From: Nitrosarchaeum sp.
GTDB taxonomy: Archaea; Thermoproteota; Nitrososphaeria; Nitrososphaerales; Nitrosopumilaceae
Reading direction: 5' to 3'
DNA: 8,482 bases
Assembly: GCA_013140415.1 (NCBI GenBank)
Contig: JABFSW010000005.1
Coordinates: 1-8,482 of the forward strand
A program made the position numbers and the translations under genes. Position 1 is the stretch's first letter. Each line of letters begins with the position of its first letter. Below are positions 1 to 5,279 of this stretch, one piece after another. Under the pieces are notes generated by a model that saw only the letters and a list, made by a program, of their open reading frames with translations, did not search any database and was not told the origin of the DNA.

Positions 1-1
1 T

Positions 2-883
2 CTATATGCCCCAGCAGCAGCCAACATAAAAGAAAAAAACTAACAATACTACAAATCAGTCAGACTTGTTTTTGAATCACTAAGAAGATTTAGCCCAAAA
101 TTAGAAGAGCTTGCCAAAAAAGTATTCAATGAAAAACATGTTGATTCATCTATAAGAGTTGGAAAAAGAGACGGTGCATTTTGTAGCACACTAACTCCAA
201 AGATCACGCCATATGTCCTAGTCAACTTTACAGGAAAAACAAGAGATGTTTTCACATTGGCTCATGAATTAGGTCATGCCGTACACAGTCAAACAGCACA
301 AGATAGATCAATTTTAGTTCAAGATGCACCATTGCCATTAGCAGAGACAGCATCTACTTTTTCAGAGTTGTTACTATATGACAATTTATCAGACAAAATA
401 ACAGATGATGAGAAAAAAATTATGCTTTCAGAAAAAATCGATGATCTATATGCAACAATTATGCGTCAATCGTTTTTCACTATTTTTGAAGTAGCAGCAC
501 ACGAACAAATTGGAAAAGGAACAACTATTGATGAAATTTCAAAGACATATCTTCAAAATCTCAAAGAACAGTTTGGTAATTCTGTTGCTATTTCAGAAGA
601 TTTTTCAATAGAATGGATCTGTATCCCTCATTTTTATCATACACCATTTTACTGCTATGCATACTCATTTGGGAATTTACTTGCGTTATCATTATTTCAA
701 AGATATAAAAAAGAAGGAACTGATTTCGTGTCCTCATACATCAACATTCTTGCTGCGGGTGGATCTAAAAAACCAGAAAAATTATTGGCAGAATATGGAT
801 TTGATATAAGTTCCCAAAAGTTTTGGCAGGAGGGATTTGACTACGTGGAGAGCCAAGTGAGAACTCTTGCAGCATTAACCTAG
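2..883 (+). pseudogene. pepF: Oligoendopeptidase F (peptidase family M3), C-terminal part, interrupted by an in-frame stop
   Basis: This is a cytoplasmic zinc metallopeptidase that cleaves short peptides, with its 5' part outside the window. Seen: frame 2 reads LYAPAAANIKEKN, then TAA at 41-43, then continues without a break for 279 codons to TAG at 881-883. The downstream part carries the full M3 active site: HELGH (His codons 263-265 and 275-277, catalytic Glu 266-268), the third zinc ligand Glu at 344-346 in AETAS, and the His/Tyr-rich substrate-binding stretch HFYHTPFYCYAYSFG starting at 629. The block before the zinc site (GKRDGAFC, PYVLVNFTG) is also family-typical. The match continues on both sides of the TAA in the same frame and without a length change, so a point substitution, perhaps of a Tyr or Phe codon, fits better than a frameshift. 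No in-frame ATG occurs between the stop and the zinc site; a TTG at 257 is the only nearby weak start and would give a domain fragment. It could be a real recent pseudogene, a strain polymorphism or a sequencing error. The family call is very secure. Confidence 0.88.
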
Positions 884-937
884 AATTTTTAAAATATTGT
901 AAAATGCAAAAACTATAATTCTATTTTGATAATTTAC

Positions 938-957
938 GTTTTATTTTATTATTTATT
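938..957 (+). terminator. Possible T-rich transcription terminator after pepF
   Basis: A T-rich run of about 20 bases (ttttattttattatttatt-like) lies 55-75 bp after the pepF stop on the coding strand. Archaeal RNA polymerase often terminates at U-rich tracts without a hairpin. It overlaps the 3' end of the small minus-strand ORF, so the assignment is tentative. Confidence 0.3.
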
Positions 958-1095
958 CCATGAAACATCATATGCAATAATCCTATTTTGTTTTGGTTTT
1001 ACCTCTTGTGCCATTCCCCATTCATTAGGAGTATGACCCGAATTAAGCTCAGAAATTTCGCCCCATTTGAATTTGGGGATTTTAGCTGTCTCCAT
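949..1095 (-). CDS. Putative small protein, 48 aa, unknown function
   Basis: Read on the minus strand, an ATG at 1095 opens a frame of 48 codons ending with TAA at 951-949. The product begins METAKIPKFKWGEISELN and ends IIAYDVSWNK. It has four Trp residues, is mixed-charge and soluble-looking, and has no membrane segment, signal peptide or Cys pair. Its codon choice (AT-rich third positions, sensible residue mix) looks like the neighbours rather than like random intergenic DNA. An in-frame stop at 1116-1114 leaves 1095 as the first ATG. About 24 bp upstream lies a weak TATA-like stretch (TTAAGAGTAAAA on the minus strand, 1112-1123), which would suit a leaderless mRNA, and the TGCA motif lies 35 bp upstream. 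It is too short for homology by eye and I do not recognise a family. It could be a chance ORF. Confidence 0.5.
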   Translation of the reverse strand: METAKIPKFKWGEISELNSGHTPNEWGMAQEVKPKQNRIIAYDVSWNK

Positions 1096-1130
1096 GAATA
1101 TTGATAGTAAGTTTTACTCTTAAGCAGTAG

Positions 1131-1147
1131 GAGTGCACTGCAATGCA
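1131..1147. promoter_or_regulatory. Triple TGCA motif, copy 1 (candidate operator)
   Basis: The plus strand reads GAGTGCACTGCAATGCA: three TGCA tetramers at 5-bp spacing (1134, 1139, 1144). The last two form an 11-bp inverted repeat CTGCA-A-TGCAG (1138-1148). The same GAGTGCAnTGCAnTGCA pattern occurs at 8239-8255 upstream of the winged-helix gene. Here it lies 35 bp upstream of the small minus-strand ORF, just beyond its TATA-like stretch, the place where an archaeal activator or repressor would bind. A role as an operator is inference. Confidence 0.4.
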
Positions 1148-1209
1148 GGTTCAAGGATTAATTTTTACAGGTAGATGATTAGATACTTAAATCAAAGAAT
1201 AAGGGCCAA

Positions 1210-1671
1210 TCAATTGTAAGGACTGTATTGTTTGTATACTTTGATTACTGATTCATGATACATTTTTCTAATATCTTCATTTGTGGATATGGCAAGCTGA
1301 TTTACAAGATCAGTAGAAGTAATAATTCCTATCACTTTATCATCTTCTATAACGGGTAATTTTCGAATACCTCTAGTAGACATTAGATCAGCAACCATCC
1401 ATACTGATTCATCTGGGCCGATTGCAATTAGAGGAGTGGACATAATCTGTTTTACGGGAGTTGTAATCTGATAAGCATGAGCTACAATTTTTACTGCAAA
1501 ATCTCTATCAGTGATTATTCCCATAGGAGTATTGTTTTCCATCACTATAATTGCACCAACTTTTACATCTTCCATCATTTTTGCTGCCTCATTTGCAGTA
1601 ATCGATGAATCTACTGCAATTACTGATTTTGTCATAATATCTCTAGATGTAATTTTGGATGCATTGGTCAT
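1210..1671 (-). CDS. Two-CBS-domain protein
   Basis: This is a small cytosolic protein made almost entirely of one CBS pair (Bateman module), which in characterised proteins binds AMP, ATP, NAD or S-adenosylmethionine and acts as an energy or ligand sensor. From ATG 1671 it has 153 aa. CBS1 spans about residues 8-62 and carries the ribose-phosphate motif T54-D-R-D57 after GII. CBS2 spans about 74-127 with T118-S-T-D121. A 25-residue charged tail (NEDIRKMYHE...) follows. A TTG six bases upstream (1677) is an alternative start; ATG is preferred. The minus strand has TATATA at 1697-1702, about 26 bp before the start region, so the mRNA is probably nearly leaderless. It is divergent from the UspA gene at 1785 and a paralogue of the CBS gene at 2280, with the same order of motifs. 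The ligand and the partner protein cannot be told from sequence. Confidence 0.9.
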   Translation of the reverse strand: MTNASKITSRDIMTKSVIAVDSSITANEAAKMMEDVKVGAIIVMENNTPMGIITDRDFAVKIVAHAYQITTPVKQIMSTPLIAIGPDESVWMVADLMSTRGIRKLPVIEDDKVIGIITSTDLVNQLAISTNEDIRKMYHESVIKVYKQYSPYN

Positions 1672-1784
1672 GTTCAAATAAATATTAATTTTTCAGTATA
1701 TAGTGACTTTGCATAATATCATGGTTGAAAATCAAATCCGAGAATACATAAATGTCTTAAATTCAATTCTTTTCTGAATTAATC
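1672..1784. promoter_or_regulatory. Divergent promoter region between CBS and UspA genes
   Basis: The 113-bp spacer holds a TATA-like element for each direction. TATATA at 1697-1702 is placed for the minus-strand CBS gene. CTTAAATT at 1756-1763 is centred 25 bp upstream of the UspA ATG at 1785. The spacing suggests leaderless or very short-leader transcripts in both directions. The elements are judged by position and AT content only. Confidence 0.5.
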
Positions 1785-2207
1785 ATGCAAAACATAAAGA
1801 AAATCCTTGTCCCTATGGATGGTTCTAAGAATTCTATGAGAGGATTAGATGAGGCAATTTATCTTGCAAGACAATGTCATGCAATAATTACTGGTTTGTA
1901 TGTAATTCCAATATCCAAACCCATCACAGACTCACAAATTTCCTATCTTGAAAAATATCTGCTTAATAATGCCTCCAAATTTATGTCAAAAGCAAAAACA
2001 CGTGCTGCACAAAATGGTATTCTTTTTGACAATGTCATAATTCATGGTGATGAAGGACCAAAAATCATAAGCTATGCAGATAACAAATCATATGATATTA
2101 TTGTTATCGGATCCAGAGGTCAAAGTGGACTGAAAGAAATTTTTCTTGGAAGCACTTCAAATTATGTTTTACATAAATCTAAAATTCCTGTTTTAATAGT
2201 AAAATAA
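1785..2207 (+). CDS. UspA-type universal stress protein (ATP-binding subtype), paralogue 1
   Basis: This 140-aa cytosolic protein is a single Usp domain of normal length. Seen: the N-terminal strand KKILVPMDGS with Asp12, and the ATP-binding signature G-2x-G-9x-G-S as G109, G112, G122, S123 in GSRGQSGLKEIFLGS, followed by the closing strand PVLIVK. This signature marks the ATP-binding Usp class of the MJ0577 type, thought to act as nucleotide-dependent switches and homodimers. It starts a plus-strand run UspA - CBS - PEFG protein, although the 72-bp gap to the CBS gene includes a TATA-like TTTATTAG (2256-2263), so the next gene may also have its own promoter. Oddity: 126 bp at its 5' end and 57 bp over the ATP motif are identical in DNA to the UspA gene on the minus strand at 3809-4237, while the 167 bp between are divergent. 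This points to recent gene conversion. The physiological target is unknown. Confidence 0.93.
   Translation: MQNIKKILVPMDGSKNSMRGLDEAIYLARQCHAIITGLYVIPISKPITDSQISYLEKYLLNNASKFMSKAKTRAAQNGILFDNVIIHGDEGPKIISYADNKSYDIIVIGSRGQSGLKEIFLGSTSNYVLHKSKIPVLIVK
1789..1914 (+). repeat. Inverted repeat block A, copy 1 (126 bp, identical)
   Basis: This segment, from the fifth base of the UspA gene to codon 43, is base-for-base identical to the reverse complement of 4102-4227. Synonymous positions are identical too, so protein constraint alone does not explain it. The first mismatches are at the position just before 1789 (c against a) and at 1915 (c against a). Confidence 0.95.
2082..2138 (+). repeat. Inverted repeat block B, copy 1 (57 bp, identical)
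   Basis: This segment covers the strand and loop of the Usp ATP-binding motif (NKSYDIIVIGSRGQSGLKE) and is identical to the reverse complement of 3878-3934. It is separated from block A by 167 bp of divergent sequence, exactly the same distance as in the other copy. Confidence 0.95.
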
Positions 2208-2279
2208 CTAATTTTTTAACATCAGATAATTTCTTGATATGAAAATCAGGATCTTGTTTATTAGAAGAAAATCTCAGAT

Positions 2280-2723
2280 ATGAGTATGGCACATACATTC
2301 GTAAAAGATGTAATGATTAGTGATTTGACTACATTAGATGCATCTACTTCGATTAAGGATGCTGCTAAATTGATGGATAAAAATAATATTGGTTGTATCA
2401 TTGTAACTAAAAATCAATTACCAATAGGCATCTTAACAGAAAGAGATTTTGTTAAACGAATAGCTGCTAAAGAAAAACCATCAACTACATCATTAGAAGA
2501 AGTAATGTCTTCGCCATTAATTGAAGTAAAACCAGACGAAACAGTTTGGGAAGCTGCACAGATTATGAAAACAAATAACATCCACAAGCTACCTGTCAAA
2601 AAAGATAATAAAATTATTGGAATAGTAACAGCCACAGATTTAGTAAAAATTTGCAGTATGGGGTCTGATTCTGAAATGAGAAGAATATGTGATCAAATAA
2701 TTACTAGAATGCAAAAAAAGTAA
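2280..2723 (+). CDS. Two-CBS-domain protein, coupled to PEFG protein
   Basis: This 147-aa cytosolic protein consists of one CBS pair. CBS1 (about residues 5-62) has T53-E-R-D56 after GIL, and CBS2 (about 74-126) has T117-A-T-D120 after GIV; both are the usual ribose-phosphate contacts, so both sites look able to bind a nucleotide. A short basic C-terminal helix ends in MQKK. It is a clear paralogue of the CBS gene at 1210-1671. A second ATG two codons in (2286, MAHTFVKD) is also possible. The stop codon overlaps the next start by one base (TAATG at 2721-2725), so translation of the downstream membrane protein is probably coupled to it. That makes a functional link between a cytosolic nucleotide sensor and a surface protein plausible, but this is inference. 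Confidence 0.92.
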   Translation: MSMAHTFVKDVMISDLTTLDASTSIKDAAKLMDKNNIGCIIVTKNQLPIGILTERDFVKRIAAKEKPSTTSLEEVMSSPLIEVKPDETVWEAAQIMKTNNIHKLPVKKDNKIIGIVTATDLVKICSMGSDSEMRRICDQIITRMQKK

Positions 2724-3319
2724 TGAATTTCAAACAATACCACATCAAATTAAAATTATGTCTTATCATGATGTCTCTTACATTAATCCCAACTAACATC
2801 GCTTTTGGTAGCCATATTTTTGATGATAGAGACGCATTTGCCCAGTATCTGGATATTGCACAACTCTCATCTGAAAAATACCTGCTAAAAATCAATGAAA
2901 AAACATATGATGTCTATTATGGATATCATGGAAGCTTTGAAGTTGATATCAAAAAAATAGACAAAGAATTACCAAAACTGGCAACTATGAATATCAATCC
3001 TGATAGAAAATCTCTTGAAATAACTATGGAGAGTGTACCGTCAAATAGCGTTTTATGGATACGATTACCACTTGAGATGATCTCCGCTGAAAATACGCAA
3101 TATCGACTTGTAATTGACGGAGTAGATACAAAATATGATCTCACTAAATTTCCTGATCAATATGCATTGGGAATGATACTCCCTGAAGATACAAAACATA
3201 TTGAAATTATTGGAACATACGTTGTTCCTGAGTTTGGAGTACTTTCAATTGGAATTTTAGGTGTCTCTTTTATTGGAATAATTTACTTTGTTAGAGATCA
3301 ATTTTTTTGGTCTAGATGA
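2723..3319 (+). CDS. Secreted PEFG-CTERM surface protein
   Basis: This 198-aa protein has export and sorting signals at both ends. A hydrophobic signal peptide spans about residues 11-29 (LCLIMMSLTLIP then a small-residue AFGS site). The C-terminus has the tripartite signal of archaeal sortase substrates: VPEFG (PEFG at 169-172), a hydrophobic helix about 173-190, then a short charged end RDQFFWSR. PEFG-CTERM proteins are typical of ammonia-oxidising archaea and are thought to be processed by an archaeosortase-like enzyme and anchored at the cell surface. The exposed part (about 30-167) alternates short strands (YDVYYGYHGSFEVDI, KSLEITMES, VLWIRLPLEMI, YRLVIDGVDTKYD, KHIEIIGTYV), suggesting a beta-sandwich; no catalytic motif is visible. 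It begins inside the TAATG overlap with the CBS gene and ends 13 bp from the convergent UspA gene. Its ligand or role is unknown. Confidence 0.88.
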   Translation: MNFKQYHIKLKLCLIMMSLTLIPTNIAFGSHIFDDRDAFAQYLDIAQLSSEKYLLKINEKTYDVYYGYHGSFEVDIKKIDKELPKLATMNINPDRKSLEITMESVPSNSVLWIRLPLEMISAENTQYRLVIDGVDTKYDLTKFPDQYALGMILPEDTKHIEIIGTYVVPEFGVLSIGILGVSFIGIIYFVRDQFFWSR

Positions 3320-3332
3320 ATTAGCCTGAAAC

Positions 3333-3800
3333 CTATCTAACTAATAATACAGGACATTTAGCTTGTTCAGAAACCCTTCTACTGACACTACCCAATGTCT
3401 TTAGTTTTCCAACTCCATGTAATCCACGACTGCCAATTACTATTAATGAAATTCTTTTCTTTTTTGCAAAGCTCAAAATCTCATTTGCCACATTACCTTG
3501 TGTAATGTTATACGATGCTGAAACTCCTTTTTGTTCACATCTTTTAACAGCTAGTTTTAACATTTTTTCTGTATTCTCTCTAACTGATTCAGTCCATTTT
3601 TTAATAGTCTCTTTTTCGGATCTTGTTCTAGTTAGTCCTAGTATTCCAGGTGGTGAAATATAGTCTACATAAACAACAGAAAATAAAAAAACCTCAGAGT
3701 CAAGATTGTGTGAAAGTTCAATAGCCCTAGTTAATGCCTTTACTGAATATTGAGAGCCATCATATGGAACAAGAATTCTAGTTAGCATTTTTGAAAACAT
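3333..3800 (-). CDS. UspA-type universal stress protein (ATP-binding subtype), divergent copy
   Basis: This Usp-domain protein of 155 aa from ATG 3800 (MFSKMLTRILVPYDGS) has the strand RILVPYDGS and the ATP-binding pattern G-2x-G-9x-G-S in GSRGLHGVGKLKTLGS, ending CPVLLVR. It is longer than the other two because of an insert between strand 2 and helix 2 (residues about 47-65, ISPPGILGLTRTRSEKE). Start choice: a GTG at 3809 overlaps the upstream stop (TAGTG) and would add three residues, and ATG 3788 would give MLTRILVP, the most compact start; all are in one frame. It follows the UspA gene at 3809-4237 without a gap, so the two form an operon. It does not share the identical DNA blocks of the other two Usp genes, so the conversion event is specific to them. 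Different Usp paralogues may form heterodimers, which is inference. Confidence 0.92.
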   Translation of the reverse strand: MFSKMLTRILVPYDGSQYSVKALTRAIELSHNLDSEVFLFSVVYVDYISPPGILGLTRTRSEKETIKKWTESVRENTEKMLKLAVKRCEQKGVSASYNITQGNVANEILSFAKKKRISLIVIGSRGLHGVGKLKTLGSVSRRVSEQAKCPVLLVR

Positions 3801-3808
3801 CCTAATCA

Positions 3809-4237
3809 CTACTTTATGACTAACACTGGAACTTTGGATTTATGCACTATAGTGTTTGCAACACTACCCAAGAAGACTTCTTTCAGTCCACTTTGACCTC
3901 TGGATCCGATAACAATAATATCATATGATTTGTTTCTCGCCATTTCATCAATTTCTATAGTTGGGCTTCCAAAAACTATTTTGGATTTAAACACAATTCC
4001 TTTTTGAGCACATGCAGTCTTTGCAGATTCCATAAATTTTTTAGCTGATCTAGTAAGATGAATTTGATATGGCATTATAGCATCAGTAAAATTTCTTGGG
4101 TATATTGGAATTACATACAAACCAGTAATTATTGCATGACATTGTCTTGCAAGATAAATTGCCTCATCTAATCCTCTCATAGAATTCTTAGAACCATCCA
4201 TAGGGACAAGGATTTTCTTTATGTTTTTTCTAATCAT
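3809..4237 (-). CDS. UspA-type universal stress protein (ATP-binding subtype), paralogue 2
   Basis: This 142-aa Usp-domain protein starts at ATG 4237 (MIRKNIKKILVPMDGS). ATP signature: G111, G114, G124, S125 in GSRGQSGLKEVFLGS, with closing strand VPVLVIK. The central part (residues about 46-101, including YPRNFTDAIMPY) differs strongly from paralogue 1 although the length matches exactly, whereas both flanks are identical in protein and DNA. The variable centre spans strand 2 to strand 4 and would shape the dimer or partner surface, while the identical parts build the nucleotide site. A TATA-like TATTAAAT (minus strand, 4263-4270) about 29 bp upstream suggests its own promoter, separate from the four-CBS gene 59 bp further upstream. 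It overlaps the next Usp gene at TAG(TG), giving a two-gene operon. Confidence 0.93.
   Translation of the reverse strand: MIRKNIKKILVPMDGSKNSMRGLDEAIYLARQCHAIITGLYVIPIYPRNFTDAIMPYQIHLTRSAKKFMESAKTACAQKGIVFKSKIVFGSPTIEIDEMARNKSYDIIVIGSRGQSGLKEVFLGSVANTIVHKSKVPVLVIK
3878..3934 (-). repeat. Inverted repeat block B, copy 2 (57 bp, identical)
   Basis: This is the reverse complement of 2082-2138 without a mismatch. It encodes the ATP-motif segment of UspA paralogue 2. Confidence 0.95.
4102..4227 (-). repeat. Inverted repeat block A, copy 2 (126 bp, identical)
   Basis: This is the reverse complement of 1789-1914 without a mismatch. It covers codons 4 to 45 of UspA paralogue 2. Together with copy 1 it forms a long perfect inverted repeat with a spacer of about 2.2 kb. 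Confidence 0.95.
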
Positions 4238-4296
4238 TTGTAATCAATTCACACTTTTGGGATTTAATACTAAAGTAAGATTATCAATCATAATAA

Positions 4297-5205
4297 TCAT
4301 GCTTCTGCAATAGCATTTACAATATCTGTCTTGGTGATAATTCCTATCAGTTTTGATTTTTTAACAACGGGTAAACCACTAATCCCATTTCTTATCATCA
4401 GTAATACCGCTACTCCAGCATCCTTATCAAATTCAATTGTAATTGGATTTGGGGACATTATGTCAACAGCTTTGAAATGAAGGAGATGATTCATTTGATT
4501 TACTTGAAATTCATCAAGATTGCTTTTCATTTTATAATTTTCAACTTCCTTTGGATCAGCTGATTGAGATAACCAATAAGGTAATTTTGCAGGAACAAAA
4601 TCCCTGTAAGTAATAATTCCTACAGGTATTTTATTACGCTGAATAACAATTCTTGCAATTCTATTATGAATTAACAAACTTTCCACATACAATAATGAAT
4701 CTCCAGGCATAGCAGTAATTACATTTCTAGTCATGATCTTTGAAATTTTTAGAGGGGATATTGCGTGGGTCAAAAAAATAGATACAAGATCAGTTTTTGT
4801 AACTAATCCCTCCAAAATACCGTTGTTACCTAAAACAACTATGGAACTGATGTGGTTTTTTTTCATTAATTTAGCACAATCATAAATTGAATCTGTTTTC
4901 TTGACTGTGATTAAATTTTTAGACATAAAACCAGAAATTTTTATAGATTTGATTGGTTTATCTCCAAGTGCATAGATCGTTTTTGCAATGTCTTTTTCTG
5001 TAATTATTCCAACTGGGTGTTTTTTTGCATCTGTTACTACAAGTCGTTTTAAATTATGTCTAAGTAAAACTTCCCTAGCATCCAATAGGCTAGCACTTGG
5101 ACTAATGGTAATAGCTCTTTTAATTATTTTATTAAGATCTGCGCTTTTTAACAACATTAATCCTAAATGGATTTTACTGGTTAAATACATCGACTCAAAT
5201 ATCAT
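4297..5205 (-). CDS. Four-CBS-domain protein
   Basis: This cytosolic protein of 302 aa from ATG 5205 is built of two CBS pairs. The domains lie at about 27-80, 92-146, 156-206 and 247-301. All four keep the T-x-x-D ribose-phosphate motif (T69-EK-D72, T136-KT-D139, T199-YR-D202, T291-KT-D294), so all four sites look able to bind a nucleotide. A linker of about 40 residues (PYWLSQSADPKEVENYK...) separates domains 3 and 4. Start choice: ATG 5190 and ATG 5157 (MLLKSADLNK) are in frame, and 5157 lies closer to the first domain, so the first 16 residues are uncertain. No effector domain is present, so it probably works by binding a partner. It is divergent from the CBS-HPF-like gene across a 74-bp spacer, which suggests shared control, and lies upstream of, in the same direction as, the UspA pair. 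Confidence 0.9.
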   Translation of the reverse strand: MIFESMYLTSKIHLGLMLLKSADLNKIIKRAITISPSASLLDAREVLLRHNLKRLVVTDAKKHPVGIITEKDIAKTIYALGDKPIKSIKISGFMSKNLITVKKTDSIYDCAKLMKKNHISSIVVLGNNGILEGLVTKTDLVSIFLTHAISPLKISKIMTRNVITAMPGDSLLYVESLLIHNRIARIVIQRNKIPVGIITYRDFVPAKLPYWLSQSADPKEVENYKMKSNLDEFQVNQMNHLLHFKAVDIMSPNPITIEFDKDAGVAVLLMIRNGISGLPVVKKSKLIGIITKTDIVNAIAEA

Positions 5206-5279
5206 TCATGAAAATCAGTTGTGAAAATCTAGAGTTCTCTTTTAATTTAAAATAGGGAGATTTACAACAGATACAGAAA
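5206..5279. promoter_or_regulatory. Short divergent promoter between the two four-CBS genes
   Basis: The 74-bp spacer has one strong AT element, TTTAATTTAAAATA at 5241-5254, that reads as a TATA-like box on both strands. Its centre near 5248 is about 32 bp from the plus-strand ATG at 5280 and about 43 bp from the minus-strand ATG at 5205, allowing short leaders both ways. Use of a single element for both genes is inference. Confidence 0.4.

Larger units (their letters stand above)
884..1209. other. 326-bp gap between pepF and the CBS gene, holding a small ORF and a TGCA motif
   Basis: This stretch contains a T-rich tract after pepF (about 938-957), which could end its transcript. It also holds a 48-codon minus-strand reading frame (949-1095) and a triple TGCA motif (1131-1147). 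I see no tRNA-like fold, no long repeat and no reading frame of note on the plus strand. The part from 1149 to 1209 holds nothing I can identify beyond the end of the convergent or co-directional CBS gene region. Confidence 0.6.

Noticed and set aside
41..43. Recoded stop (selenocysteine or pyrrolysine)
   Set aside because: The codon is TAA, whereas those residues use TGA and TAG, and no recoding structure is evident.
30..45. Frameshift in the A-run as cause of the pepF break
   Set aside because: The protein match stays in the same frame before and after the stop; removing or adding an A would put the downstream part out of frame.
49..255. Open frame on the minus strand opposite pepF
   Set aside because: The plus strand here encodes family-typical oligoendopeptidase sequence (GKRDGAFC, PYVLVNFTG), so this frame is an antisense shadow.
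2414..3144. Minus-strand open frames at 2414-2635, 2704-2895 and 2926-3144
   Set aside because: They lie opposite clear CBS and PEFG-CTERM coding sequence and show no motif of their own.
1789..4227. Inverted repeats as ends of an insertion sequence
   Set aside because: The arms are inside two UspA coding regions, there is no transposase between them, and no target-site duplication is visible.
4988..5224. Plus-strand open frame opposite the four-CBS gene
   Set aside because: The minus strand has CBS1 with T-x-x-D here, and the antisense frame is hydrophobic by composition only.
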